In this document: positions 11,754-23,432 of the stretch, one piece after another
Layout of the letters: each line of letters begins with the position of its first letter
Numbering within the stretch: the stretch's first letter is position 1
Assembly (NCBI RefSeq): GCF_020520425.1
Contig: NC_079487.1
Location: 112,874,141 to 112,938,140, forward strand
Length of the DNA stretch: 64,000 bases
Source of the DNA: Spinacia oleracea
Lineage: Eukaryota; Streptophyta; Magnoliopsida; Caryophyllales; Amaranthaceae
Direction: 5' to 3'
The notes under the pieces: model-generated
The model's database searches: none
The model's input: only the letters and a program-made list of their open reading frames with translations
What the model was told of the DNA's origin: nothing
Program-made: the position numbers and the translations under genes

Positions 11754-12935
11754 GATTTAGTCAAGTAACCAACAAAAATACCATGACACTTACCTTTTTC
11801 CTTAAATGTTGCACCATATTTGATTGTGCACTCTCCAATACATGAATATAATTGTTTCTTAAATTATGTGTAAGTTTTAAAAAGTTGATATTTAGAAAAT
11901 ATTATACATCTGTTCCGTTTTAGTTGCAACCATTACTGTTCACCTCAAATTTTGCAATGCAATTGAATAGGTAATAAATTACATTCATGCCCCTACTTTT
12001 AGATATAATTTGGAAAAATGTGGGTTATTGAACAAGAAAAAGGGTAGTTTGTTAAAGTCAAGTAGGTAAAGTTACCAAAAATAAAAAAAGGTGGAACTAA
12101 CAATAAACAGTACAAAATAAAACGTTGCAATCAATACGAATCTAACAAGATCCTACATAAACTATAAATTTTCTTACTTGTAAATACAAAAAGATAACAA
12201 AAATTTTACGGAGTAATATAAATAGTGTGAAAATACAAATATTACGAAATTTAGGGGGGGATCAAAATGTCAAGACAAGCAATCTCCCCTGTATAAAGTG
12301 AGCACATAGAATTTAGAATTTCAACAATTTAAAAATTTGACCAAATAAGTCTAAAATGTTCCACAATACGTTAGATTTGTCTTTAAAGACATTAAACTTT
12401 GACTAATTCGGATTAATAAAATCTAAGTTACGAATGTAATTTACAATTTCAAGAATCTGGAGTAATTTTCTCACTTTTTTGATTTGTCTGACACCTTCAC
12501 GTTGAGATGCGAGAAGAAGAAAAAAGGGGAAAAGCAAAAAACATAACTTGGGGAACAACCTATGACGTTAATGACGTAATTAATTTAATTTATGATAATT
12601 AAAAGGTGGCATTGGTTGCCATTTCACATGGTAGGACTAGGATTTCCACAGCTATCACACATGGCCCCCCTAAAATCTCAATGTAAACCGGGTTTTTGGG
12701 ACGGTTTTCCGGTTCCGGGTTTTTTCATGGACACGGAACACCCCTAGTTTCGATCAATATCAGTTTTCACTTTCCACAAAAGATGTTTTAGTGAAAAGCA
12801 GCAGCCAATTCTCAAGCAATCATACATTCATACCCAACTCAACGAAACTACTCAATCTTTGCTTATTACGTACGTGCAATATTCAACAATGTTGATTGTT
12901 GAGGTGGGAAAGTACCAAATTTTATTTTGGGATCT
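11754..12935. other. Intergenic DNA between hAT MITE and tandem repeat
   Basis: No gene was recognised. About 11905-12140 has inverted GTTTTAGTTGCAAC / GTTGCAA words at its two sides and may be an old degenerate MITE. The remainder is AT-rich without recognised features. Confidence 0.4.
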
Positions 12936-13250
12936 GACTCGGCGCAAAGACGGAATATGCGCCATGTTCTCTTTCTTTTCACCTGATTTCTACTGAACTA
13001 CGACTCTACGAGAACACGACATAGAACTGAAAATGATTCTGACTCGGCGCAAAGACGGATATATGCGCCGTGTTCTCTTTCTTTTCACCTGATTTCTACT
13101 GAACTACGACTCTACGAGAACACGACATAGAACTGAAAATGATTCTGACTCGGCGCAAAGACGGATATATGCGCCGTGTTCTCTTTCTTTTCACCTGATT
13201 TCTACTAAACTACGACTCTACGAGAACACAAAATAGAACTGAAAATGATA
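12936..13250. repeat. Three-copy 105-bp tandem repeat with hairpin
   Basis: Copies start at 12936, 13041 and 13147 (GACTCGGCGCAAAGACGG). They differ at only a few positions. Each holds a CGGCGCA / TGCGCCG inverted pair that can form a 7-bp stem. The array lies about 300 bp beyond the stop codon of CYT1. Confidence 0.9.
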
Positions 13251-13550
13251 CAAATAATGATTTTTTCTCATGGGCTTGACATTAAGAATGTATTATTGAA
13301 ATATTACAACCAAAAATCAATGAGGTGAACCACAGAAAAATGCAAACGAAATACAATTATTTTTCTATGTACACACAAGTTGAGAGCAGGGCTAATGAGA
13401 TAAATGATTAACATACACATTTCACAGAGGGATTGCTTAATGGAAATTTTGCCAAAACTCACTGTAACAAAATGCAAAACAGAGCATATAGAATGGAATT
13501 AAATTACAACTTCCTGAGAAATAATCTACCTCGTCGGTGAGTTATTTGAC

Positions 13551-15049
13551 TCACATTACTATTTCCGGCTTCAAAATACTGGATTTGATCTCCTTGTGGG
13601 GAAGAACTACTCCGCCGTTACTGTAAATCTCATCACAAACATGAACATCTTCTCCAAGAACTGTCATGTTTTCTACTCGGGCCCACTGCCCGACAGTTGA
13701 ATGCCATCCGATGATGCTGCTGGAGATGCAGGCATGTTTCTTGACCCGAACCCCTCGCATAATTGTGCACCGAGAAAGTCTAACACCAGCCTCTATCACG
13801 CAACCCGGCCCAACTGCTACATCTGGACCTATAAGACACCCTTCTCCAATTTTTGCACTCTCATCAACCAAGACATTACCAACAATATGAGAGCCACTAG
13901 CAAGTTTTGGTGATGAATTCTTCCTCAAAGAGTCAAGGTAGAGCCTCAAGCCAGTGATGTAATCTCTTGGTTGCCCAATGTCCATCCAAAACCCAGGTAA
14001 AACCATAGCATAGAGCTTATTCTCAGCCGCAATTTTGGGGAAGACCTCTTTTTCAATGGAGGTTGGTCTTAGTTCAATTTTGTCAAGAACAGATGGGTTC
14101 AATAGGTAGATCCCAGCATTAATCTTGTTACCCACAAATATTTTGGGCTTTTCCACAAACTTCTCAACCTTCCCAGTTGATTCCTCTGTTACTACAACTC
14201 CATATTTTGATGGTTCATCAACCTGTTAATTGACAAGCACATCAAAAGTTTAGTGGTCATCAGAAAATGGCTATCAAAAAATGAAGAGAAAGGGTAGTCT
14301 GACTCTGATTCAATCATTCAAGTACCTTTGTCACCATAATTGAAGCCTCTCCTCCATGACTTTTGTGAAACTCGATCATTGCTTTTAGCGGGTACTCACT
14401 GATAACATCACTGTTGAGAACAAAAAATGGCTCACCCAGTTCATCAACCAGTTTGTCCCTAGCCAAAGCCAAAGGACCAGCAGTACCCAGAGGTTCAGTC
14501 TCTTGGGAGCAGGTAATTGTGATCCCAAGTTTGGCCTCAAAGTCCTTCAAGAAATTCAACATCACCTGTTGGAGGGAAAGAGTTGATAATATTAGTGTCA
14601 AAAGTTTAGAAGCATGTGTAACTAAGTTCATGACCAGCAGCATGTGTAACTAAGAAATTCACCTCTGGTTGGTAATTGATAGCCAAAACCACTTCAGTAA
14701 CACCAACAGCCTTCAAAGCTTCGATCTAAACATAATGGCAGAAACTATACATGAGACAAACAGGTTCCACACCTAGAACTTATAAACTGTGATATGGCAC
14801 AAATGAGCTACAATTGAAAATAGTCTCATTTCCGCACACAAACTTTCTTTATAGCAAAATGTAGGCAATCATTATAAGTCACAGAGATGCATTCTCAGAG
14901 AACAGAAATTCATTAGAAAGCAAGGTGAAAGTACAAACCTGATGCATGATCATGGGCTTGTTAGCGAAATCGACTAAAGGCTTAGGAACACTGAGTGTCA
15001 ATGGCCTCAGCCTAGTTCCAAAACCTCCAACAAGAATCAATGCCTTCAT
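13551..15049 (-). CDS. CYT1: GDP-mannose pyrophosphorylase (mannose-1-phosphate guanylyltransferase)
   Basis: The enzyme makes GDP-mannose from mannose-1-phosphate and GTP in the cytosol, feeding ascorbate synthesis, cell-wall mannans and fucose, N-glycans and GPI anchors (Arabidopsis CYT1/VTC1). Four coding exons on the minus strand: 14939-15049, 14663-14725, 14326-14565 and 13551-14222. They sum to 1086 bases, giving 361 residues, the usual family length. The start MKALILVGG opens the nucleotidyltransferase domain with [19 protein letters not shown] (residues 8-26). [10 protein letters not shown] lies near residue 110 and FVEKP further on. The C-terminal left-handed beta-helix carries hexapeptide repeats (for example [16 protein letters not shown]), and the protein ends EIVM. 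All introns are GT-AG. An additional 5' UTR intron separates 15071 from 15766. No lesion was seen, so it is presumably functional. Confidence 0.96.
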
Positions 15050-15765
15050 TTTGAATCTTTAAGTTGCTTTCCTACTTGTTTGATTCAAAATAGAAACCTA
15101 AGCCATCATCAACCACAACAGCACCACAACCCATAAACAAACATATAAAGTAATGAAGCATGGTATATAATTCAACAGACTGTTTCATGTTCAATGTGCC
15201 AAAGACAACACTAGGGGTGAGCTCCAAACAATAAGCATCAAGATTAAAAATCAAATCATGTAATAATGAACACAACCACATTAGTTAAAGGATGGATATT
15301 AATTTGAACACATTGAAGTAGAAATTCTCCAGTTATCTAGATTTTGACCTATTTTTACCAATCCTCCCCACCCAAATTACATCACCTAGAATCCAAATCC
15401 CACCAACCACAATCAGTCCTAAATTGAGACTATAACTACTCCCAATATGACTAAAGGCCCAGGATCGAGTCCCGTCTACAATTTCTCAATTCAGTATCAA
15501 TCAATTCAAGAATCAAATTTTCATAAAAATCCACAAGATCATTGATCAAACACAGCTAAATTACAGAAATCATAATAAAATTGATTATACCCACATCTCA
15601 CAAAACCCCACAAACCAAATTGCAAATGAACAAACCCAGCATTGCTCATTTCGTTTCAAAGATCTAAAACCCAAAAAAAAACAGCAAATTCATCAAGATA
15701 CCTAGAGATCCGGCATTCAGATTAAGATAACAACATAGAAAAAAATAATTAATTAAAGGGTATAC

Positions 15766-15920
15766 CTAAAAAGGAGATGAGATCAAAAGAACAGAGAGAA
15801 GCAATTGAATGAATGGTGATTTCCCTCTCTTTCTCTTTCCTCGATGGAGTGGGGAAGGGGAAGAGGGGGAAGGTGTCGGTCGATGAATTGTTGAATGGTG
15901 ATGAATAATGGAGAGATAAT
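15766..15920 (-). other. 5' UTR exon of CYT1
   Basis: A donor TTTTTAG|GTATACC ends this exon at 15766. The matching acceptor CAAGTAG lies just above 15071, where the second exon starts 22 bases before the ATG. The upper limit was set about 25 bases below the TATA element and is approximate. Pyrimidine-rich leader sequence (CTTCTCTCTG) fits a plant 5' UTR. Confidence 0.55.
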
Positions 15921-15942
15921 GAATGTTGTAATTTGAAGGGCT

Positions 15943-15955
15943 GTATTTATATATA
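15943..15955 (-). promoter_or_regulatory. TATA box of CYT1
   Basis: On the minus strand the sequence reads ATATATATAAATA. It lies about 25-30 bases upstream of the inferred transcript start and upstream of the 5' UTR exon. It is the only good TATA element in the leader region. Confidence 0.5.
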
Positions 15956-16209
15956 TTTGATTTCTTTTAAGGAAAATTAAATAATCCAAATTAAATGTGA
16001 GCCTTCTTGATTAAATTTTGCCTTTAACTCGCTTTCAAGATTTTTATTTGGTATAAGACTTATAATTCTATATTCTGAATTGGAATATACTCTTTTCCAT
16101 TTTTTTTTTTCCAGACATAAAGTCATAAAGGGATGACCCAGACTTGTAATTCCGATAAAAAATTTATCAAAAGGTCTTGCGCGCATTAGGTGTACAATAA
16201 AAAATTTAT

Positions 16210-16865
16210 CAAAAGGTCTTGCGCGCATTAGGTGTACAATAAATTTATTGTACACCAAGATAACTTTTACCTATTTTTTTGTAACTTTAACCTAGTTTTG
16301 ATTAACTTTTATATTAGTAAAAAAACGTTGATAGATACTCCCTCCGTCCCGGAATACTTGACCTGTTTTCCTTATCGGGCCGTCCCTTAATACTTGACCT
16401 ATTTCTAAAAATGGAAATATTCTAACAATATTATATCATTTCTCACTCCACCCCTATTAACCCACCCACCCCCTACTCCATACAAAAAATAATTAAAAAT
16501 TCAACCCCTACTCTCCCCCAACCCCACCTCTTAACCCACATCCCACTAACTACATTAAAATAATACCCCACTATCAACTACTACCTATTAAATTAAATAA
16601 GTCAATTCAAGTTCCTTAAACTTTGTGCCGGTCAAACCGGGTCGAGTATTCCGGGACGGAGGGAGTAAACATTTTAAAGAGTTAAATGATTAATTTTATA
16701 CATTATTAGTGATTTTGAAGAAACAATTTTTATTAAAATGAAAAGATTTATCTTTAAAAAATGGATAACTTTTACATATATAAGTTTAACTTTTAAACAT
16801 CTTGAGTTAACTTTTACTTTGGTATACAATATTTATTGTACGACCATTGTAAATAAGAATTTGTG
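16210..16865. mobile_element. MULE-type MITE (family A, copy 1), with nested Stowaway
   Basis: The left end is CAAAAGGTCTTGCGCGCA and the right end, inverted, CACAAATTCTTATTTACAAT. Next to each end lies a palindrome built on GTGTACAATAAAT...TTGTACAC. The 9-bp duplication AAAATTTAT flanks both sides (16201-16209 and 16866-16874). A 33-bp copy of the left end plus the same 9 bp stands again at 16168-16209. Nine-base target duplications point to Mutator-like transposition. A 328-bp Stowaway element sits inside. No coding sequence was seen. Confidence 0.8.
16338..16665. mobile_element. Stowaway MITE, 328 bp
   Basis: The ends are CTCCCTCCGTCCCGGAATAC and its inverse, flanked by the TA target duplication (16336-16337 and 16666-16667). 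It interrupts MITE family A. The uninterrupted sequence GATAGATAAACAT is seen in another family A copy near 26205. The copy at 22589 is the same length and nearly identical. Confidence 0.93.
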
Positions 16866-16874
16866 AAAATTTAT

Positions 16875-17124
16875 TCATCGGAGTAAAAGTTAACATAAAA
16901 TACTTAAAAAGTTACCCTAGGTAAAAGTTGTCTAATTTTGTGAGATAAATGTTTCATTTTAATAAAATTATTTCTTCAAAATCAGTATAATGTATAAAAT
17001 TAATCATTTCACCTTTTAAAATATTTAATTACAAAAAAATAAAGTAAAACTTACGAAAACTGGGTAGAAATTATCTTAGTGTACAATAAATTTATTGTAC
17101 ACCTTGTGCGCGTAAGACCATTTG
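16875..17124. mobile_element. MULE-type MITE (family A, copy 2), truncated, inverted
   Basis: This is the opposite orientation to copy 1. The GTGTACAATAAATTTATTGTACAC palindrome region and the gcgcgtaagacc end are at the right. The left terminal palindrome is missing where copy 1 inserted alongside. Confidence 0.65.
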
Positions 17125-17155
17125 TTATAATTACCAATTTAACGAGTTAAACAAT

Positions 17156-17737
17156 CATAAATTTTTATTTAAAGGTGGTGTACAATAAATATTGTACACC
17201 GAAGTAAAAGTTAACTCAAAATGCTTAAAAGTTACAACCCCATTATAATGTAAAAGTTATGGAGTATCTATGTTTTAGTGACAATTATATTTATTTCAGT
17301 TTAACAAAAGTTATTCCTTCAAAACTACTAATCTCTATTATATAAAGGAATGTATGAGGCGGCGTCAAAAAACTGATTGTCGGTTTTACCCTTATTTAAA
17401 TCAGAAAACGAAAAACTTAGAAGGAAGTCAATTTAAAAGAAATTGCAAAAGTCAACATATATTAAAATCAAGAAAAAATAATCAATAAAAGGGCCAGAAA
17501 TTTACCAATTACTCCGTAAATATTATTGTGTGTGTACTTTTAAATTACAAGCACGCATTGCGTGCATAAAAACTAGTAATGTATAAATGTAATCATTTAA
17601 CCCTCTAAAATGTTTATCCATCAAATTTTTTCATAATATAGAAGTTAATCAAAACATATTAAAAGTTATAAAGCTGGATAAAAGTTATTTGATGTGCAAT
17701 AAATTTATTATACACCTTGTGTGCGCAAAACCTTTTG
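17156..17737. mobile_element. MULE-type MITE (family A, copy 3), split by a Helitron
   Basis: The left end CATAAATTTTTATTT and palindrome GGTGTACAATAAATATTGTA lead into the shared AGTAAAAGTTAACTC body. The body is interrupted at 17331/17577 by a 245-bp Helitron and resumes to the gcgcaaaaccttttg end. The flanking 9-mers are poorly matched, so the target duplication is not supported for this copy. Confidence 0.75.
17332..17576 (+). mobile_element. Short non-autonomous Helitron, 245 bp
   Basis: It starts TCTCTATTATATAAAGGAA and ends with the hairpin GCACGCATTGCGTGC, ATAAAAACTAG. It is inserted between A17331 and T17577. The empty site can be read in other family A copies (CACTAATAATGTATAA near 28740), which proves the borders to the base. 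Confidence 0.9.
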
Positions 17738-18480
17738 ATCAAAATTGTACTGTTAGAGTTGTGGTAATGGCTTTATAATTTTTTCCGAGGGAAAAACATA
17801 GTGCGTTCATTGCTTCAAGGAAAAGTGGCTAAGATTTTACAATAATAAATAAATACAAAATTGTTTTGAATATTGTTTATTAACACGACTTTATAATTTT
17901 TAGTCTTATATAAATCCTCCTTCTGCCTCTTTTTGTTTGCCCCGTTTTCAAATTTGGGTTGTCTCTTGAGATTGCTTCATATATACCTTAAATAATAAGT
18001 TTTCTCACTTATTTTCTCTCTTTCTTTCTCCTCGTGAGGCCACTTTACTAATCCATCACCCATGTGCAATATTTACAACCAATTATGGAAAAATTGATTC
18101 TAAAAATATAACATTTGGCCGATCTTCTTAAAAATGGCTGGCCTTTAGATTATCCAAGAATAATACAACATTTACCACCCATCTGCTTTTATTAGGCTGG
18201 TATGAGTAATGACTTGGTATAACAGGTTTTTCGTGGCAAATTGTTGCATTTTATTTATTTATTCTTGTTCCACGACCATAAAAGCCTAACCTAATCCTCT
18301 CTTCTTCTCCCTCTCCCTCTTAGCCACCCTACTTAACCCAATAAGGTAGGAAAGAAAATTCAAAATTGGAATAATTAATATGATTATCATTGTTGTTGCT
18401 ACTGTTACTTCAAAAACAATCAAATTAAACGACTTCCTCCAACAGCATATTACACTTGATGTTGCCAGCATATGCATTAA
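17738..18480. other. Intergenic DNA
   Basis: AT-rich sequence with pyrimidine runs. No gene, terminal repeat or RNA gene was recognised. Confidence 0.4.
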
Positions 18481-18899
18481 GAGCATGTAAATTGGGGCTT
18501 TTGGAGTGGCTCTCCAAGTAGCTCTTCAAGTAGCTCTCCAATAAGAACTATCTCTTGGCCAACATTGGGGCTTTTGAGTGGTTCTTGAGAGGCTCTTGAG
18601 TAGCTCTTCATGGAGAGCTATTTCAAGGTAGCTCTTGCCCAAGAGCCCTTCAAGAGTTAATTCTTGTTGAAAAGTGGGGAGTAACTTTGAAAATTGGATA
18701 GTAACTTTGGTTAAAAACACAATTAGTTGTGGACCACCAAATGGTAAAAATGATAATAGAGAGCTCATTTGAGTAATCAACCAATATTGGGTGTTTTTAA
18801 GAATGAATTCTTGAGTGTGTCTTGTAGAGAGATAGTGGTAGAGAGACAGAGGAGAGTCCTCCAAGAGCTCTTTTAAAGAGCTAACCAATGTACATGCTC
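18481..18899. mobile_element. PIF/Harbinger-like MITE, about 419 bp
   Basis: The ends GAGCATGTAAATTGG and, inverted, GAGCATGTACATTGG flank a body with repeated AGTAGCTCT/AGAGCTC words, including inverted copies. A TAA precedes the left end. The right side reads TGC, so the 3-bp target duplication is not intact. Confidence 0.6.
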
Positions 18900-19108
18900 T
18901 GCATATATACCTAACTGTGAGCCTGTGACACGTACACCCCTTTCTCCCACTTTATCATTCTCTTTTCATTTCTCTCTCCTCTTTGCCATTAAAAGGTCCA
19001 TTTAAGCTCATCTTAAGCACTTAAGCTGCTTCTCAATCCTCCATATTAACGTATATAAGCTCCTCAAAAACTTCTTAACTCTAAAGAAGTGATCGAAATT
19101 CAGCGTCA

Positions 19109-19161
19109 ATGTTCTATTCTCATCAACTGCTTGCTCAAAAAGCTCCACTCGAAAAAGTATG
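19109..19161 (+). pseudogene. SYN1: Orphan first exon of REC8/SYN1 meiotic cohesin
   Basis: REC8-type kleisins (SYN1 in Arabidopsis) hold sister chromatids together in meiosis. The frame from 19109 encodes MFYSHQLLAQKAPLEKV and then TG of a Trp codon, split by a donor (GTATG|GTAACG). Plant SYN1 begins almost identically (MFYSHQLLARKAPLGQIW), and I recall an intron at the same Trp codon. In the next 3.4 kb I found no MAATLHAK-like second exon or any later part of the gene. A promoter-like TATATAA lies at about 19054. It is therefore most likely a duplicated or captured 5' fragment. A gene with a very large first intron cannot be fully excluded. Confidence 0.6.
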
Positions 19162-22100
19162 GTAACGATTTCATCTATCATTCTCTCAGCAACTTCTTTG
19201 TAACTTCAATTTCAATTTTATTTTGATTCATCAATTTCTGATTTTAGTTGATTATTTGAATTTTAAATTTCTACATAGATTAACTAGTAATTAACTAGTA
19301 AATTTCTACATAGATTAACGGAGGATTAACTAGGGTCTTTTTGTAATTTATATCTAAAATCACAATTATTCTTGAGAAATACCTGCAATTACGTCAATAT
19401 TATCTCTCCTAAATATAATTTTTAGCTTGTAATTTTTTTTTTAATCGACAATGTAATGGAGAATCACATTTTATTAAATTCTCTCTTTGTGTGTAAGGAT
19501 GACAACAACAATGCATGCGAATGATTGGACATGGAGGTTGAATATAATAAACGGATAAAGGACGGGGATCGAAGAGAAAGATATAGGACTATAGGAGGGA
19601 TAAAGATGGAAATGGAGTTAAGTTGGGGAAATAATGCGAATGATGATAAATTTTCGGTAGCCGGCCAGTCAACCCAAAAAAAAGCGGATGGGTGGCAAAG
19701 GTGTATTACTCTTAGATAATCCAAAGGTCATCCCTTTTTAAGAAAATCAGCCAAAGGTGGATTACATTTTTGTTATCGTGAATTTCAGATAAGGTATTCA
19801 CAAAAAAAAAAAAAAAAAAAAAAAAAACGCGAACCATACTAACAAATCTAAAACCTGAATAAACGGTAGGTAACCGAACCAAATAAATAAATAAAAATTA
19901 ATTAATAAACAAATGTACAATATTCTACAGAGTAGCCTATAAAAACAAGCTGTTAACCATTCTAACGGTAACCAATTTAAACGTTAAGGTTACGATTCAT
20001 AAAAATGCTGAAACAAAACTTTTGGGCTGAACCGGGGAAAAAAATCCGAGGTGGTTAACCACCCACGAACACCCATAAATTTAGATACTTAAATCATGTA
20101 AAGTCCAAGTGGTGGAATACTATTTTTAACTATGAATACTTTAAGGAGAAACAAAACAAATATGCTTTCTCTCTCAACCTTTCCTCTCAAAGAAGGAAAC
20201 CCAAAAACTTCCAAACCCTAGTTGCCGTCAATGCAAGCTCGTTGGTGGCCGGAGTACAGGGTCACCGACGAGCCTGCCTTAACCAATCGAAATTGCACGC
20301 TGTTTGCATCCTTTTTTTTAGTGGTGGTTACTCCGGGAGGGAAGAGGAAGACGAAGCCAAATTTTTCGGCGACAAACGCTTCACCCTCCTTGCTGCTTTA
20401 AAATCAGTTTGTATGAAGAAGTTATGAGCCGTTGAAAATCAAAGTTTTTGGAATCTGCGAAATAAACTTGCCAACGCTAGACGTTTATAGCGCTGACAGG
20501 CAGACACCATTTATTTCTAGCGCCTGGATGGAAGGCGCTAGTTTTTTCTAGCGCTTGCTACGATTTCCGTCGAATTCAAATACTTTTATGCGTACAATTC
20601 TATCGGATCTGTTGCAGTTTCTGTTGATTTCAAATACGATTCAACTTACAATTCTATCTAAATTAGTAATCCTATTTCTATCTGAATTTCACCAGTCTAC
20701 GCTATAAATAAAACCCTTCTGCACCCCCATTATCATCCACATCCAGTCTCCTTTATCTAATATTTTGAATTCTCTCTCCTCTCCTCTTGCTAAAATCGGT
20801 CTCAAACATTTATAATTCTGATCTTATTCTAAGCCTAGCTTGTTAGTAAAATCTCTAGACAATACTAGGATCTAGTGCACACTCTAGGATAATAGTAAGG
20901 TTACTATGTCGGAATTAAAGTGAGGATAAAAATCTATCAATCAGCTACAAATGTCGTTCTAAAGCTAAAAGGATATTTTGCAAAGACGATTGGTAAGTGT
21001 TCATGAGAACCGCAATATACTCTGACCACTATATTGTAACCCGTGTTATGATTTAATCGCTTTCATCACCCTTTTTATAAGTCGTTCACATAATCTGGTT
21101 AATTATCACGCCTAATAAGATAATCTCTAAACAATTTGGATCTTGCTAAGTTCCTTAAATTAACCTAAATCATTATTTTGACGTTGTTTAGTTAATATAT
21201 GTGCATCAAAATCAATTCAGATTAGTAATGTAGATCTAATTAACACATGTCCCTTTCATGTTATTCGTTACTATGCATTAGACTAGTAAGGACCGACACA
21301 TGAGCTAATATTGGACACTCCCCGTATTAATAAATGTCCCCTCGACACTATGTGAATCTATGTTGGGAGATCTCCAAATAGGGATCACAAGGGAACCTAC
21401 GGCCGTTGTGGTCAAATACACGAGCCTTAGCCTATGCCACTACTCAGGTTCACAATAACCAAGTTTTATCAATTTTCTCCGAGAACGTAGGAAAAACTGA
21501 ATAGCGGCTCCACGATCTAGTAAAAGGAGGCTATGGCCACCCAGGCTTCCCTCTTACTTAATAAGATTGCCACATCCGAGGCAATCTATAAGGAATCAAC
21601 GAACCGTACGCAATCCATTCTCCTAAAAAGATAGGTTATGCATATGGTTGTTACTCACACTTTTCGACCCCCTCACACTACTGAGTCATGGGTAATGACT
21701 CTTGTTATTGTTTGTGAGCAAAATGTATTGCTCACAGTGTTGTCTTAACCAACTCATGAATGTCCTTTTCTTTCATTTCTTTTTCTGCCTGTCAAGTGTC
21801 ACAGGTTTTCAGAAATATACCGTCCTAGCTAGTTTCAACTCCGTCCTCGACAAAGAAATCACAACCATCAATGGAGATAAAACACTGGATTTTAGCAATC
21901 AGGGGATACAAGAAGGAGAAGCAACTATCTCTTTTGTTTTATTTAACTTTTGTGTAATACAAAAGCCCATCGCAACAATATGTAGCTTCTAGTTATAGGT
22001 TGTAATCGTATTTCTATGCAAATTATGTAAAAAAAAATACTTTAAGGAGAATGATAGTCGTACCAAGTACGGAATATTTATGAAGGAAAAAAATTATAGA

Positions 22101-22588
22101 AACATCAAGGAACAAGCAGAGGGAGCACCGATCATGAGAAATGATCTAGGCATACCATACGACCATAAAAGCTCTATTCACGAAGTTTTTTTTTTTAGTG
22201 TACATGAGCTATATAAATTGCAAATGGGGGTGAGGGAATTCCAACCTGAGACCTATCGTACACAGACTTTCAATCTTAGTCATTAAGCTAAATTACTAAA
22301 ACATCTTTATTCTACTCCCGAAGTTATATTGAATTATGCAAAAATCAATTCAATAAATAGATTTTAGATTCCGTAAGTAACTCGGTAAATGGATTGAGAA
22401 GTAAGTAGTACACCAAAATCAATTTTAAGTATATGTATGTGTGAAACCGTGTGTACAAATCTCCATTCTCCGAACACTTTGTATATTTCCTTTTCTTTGT
22501 TTGAGGATTATAGCCCAACACGCAAGGCTTTTATTGGGCTTTTGCGCACTTACCATTCCTCTTTTATTTTGGTTCATAATTTTTTATA
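19162..22588. other. Intergenic DNA without recognised genes
   Basis: No convincing coding exon was found. It includes an A tract at about 19801-19826. Several TAGCGC/GGCGCTAG words lie at 20470-20560. A long, moderately GC-rich stretch at 20700-21650 could be the untranslated part of an unidentified retroelement. The word ATACTTTAAGGAGA occurs at both 20130 and 22030 and might mark the ends of one element, but no TG..CA borders or target duplication were found. Confidence 0.4.
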
Positions 22589-22916
22589 CTCCCTCCGTCC
22601 CGGAATACTTGACCTGTTTTCCTTATCGGGCCGTCCCTTAATACTTGACCTGTTTCTAAAAATGGAAATATTCTAACAATATTATATCATTTCTCACTCC
22701 ACCCCTATTAACCCACCCACCCCCTACTCCATACAAAAAATAATTAAAAATTCAACCCCTACTCTCCCCCAACCCCACCTCTTAACCCACATCCCACTAA
22801 CTACATTAAAATAATACCCCACTATCAACTACTACCTATTAAATTAAATAAGTCAATTCAAGTTCCTTAAACTATGTGCCGGTCAAACCGGGTCGAGTAT
22901 TCCGGGACGGAGGGAG
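22589..22916. mobile_element. Stowaway MITE, 328 bp, second copy
   Basis: TA duplications flank ends identical to those at 16338-16665. The two copies have the same length. Only about two substitutions were seen by eye (GACCTG for GACCTA, and ACTATGTG for ACTTTGTG), which suggests recent mobility. Confidence 0.95.
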
Positions 22917-23084
22917 TAGTACGTAACTACGTATTCGATATAACGTTCTCCACTTCTCCCAAATAGTCAAAAGTCAAAACCCTTACACCGTATATCATTT
23001 TTAACTCAAAATGGAATTCCGTTGGTGTGATTTATGTGAAAGAAGGGTGCCAATACTGCCAAATCTCGATCCCATGAATTCTTT

Positions 23085-23432
23085 ACGGCTCGTTTGGTAT
23101 GAGAAGGGAATAGGGACAAAGATAGGGATAAAGACAGGGAATTTGACGTAGGAAATTCATTAATTTTATCCTTATCTCTTGTTTGGCATGGTATGAGAAA
23201 TGTGTTGGAAATTGTTGGATAGAATAGAATAGAAAACAAAATAATAAACTTACAATAATACCCTTCTAATTGTACATTTTTTTATGGAGGATATAGTTAT
23301 CTTTCCACAATTAAATGAGAAATCTCCATTCTTATACCTGTCCCCCTAGATACAAGATTAGTGGGATAAAAATGCATCTAATCCTTATCCCTATCCCTCA
23401 TAAATTGCCAATTCCTTATAAACAAACAATGG
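23085..23432. mobile_element. Possible MITE with GGTATGAG-type end
   Basis: GGCTCGTTTGGTATGAGAAG at the left and an inverted CTTATAAACAAACAATGG-like right side enclose internal inverted GGGATAAGG / CCTTATCCC words. The terminal match is imperfect and no clear target duplication was found. Confidence 0.35.
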
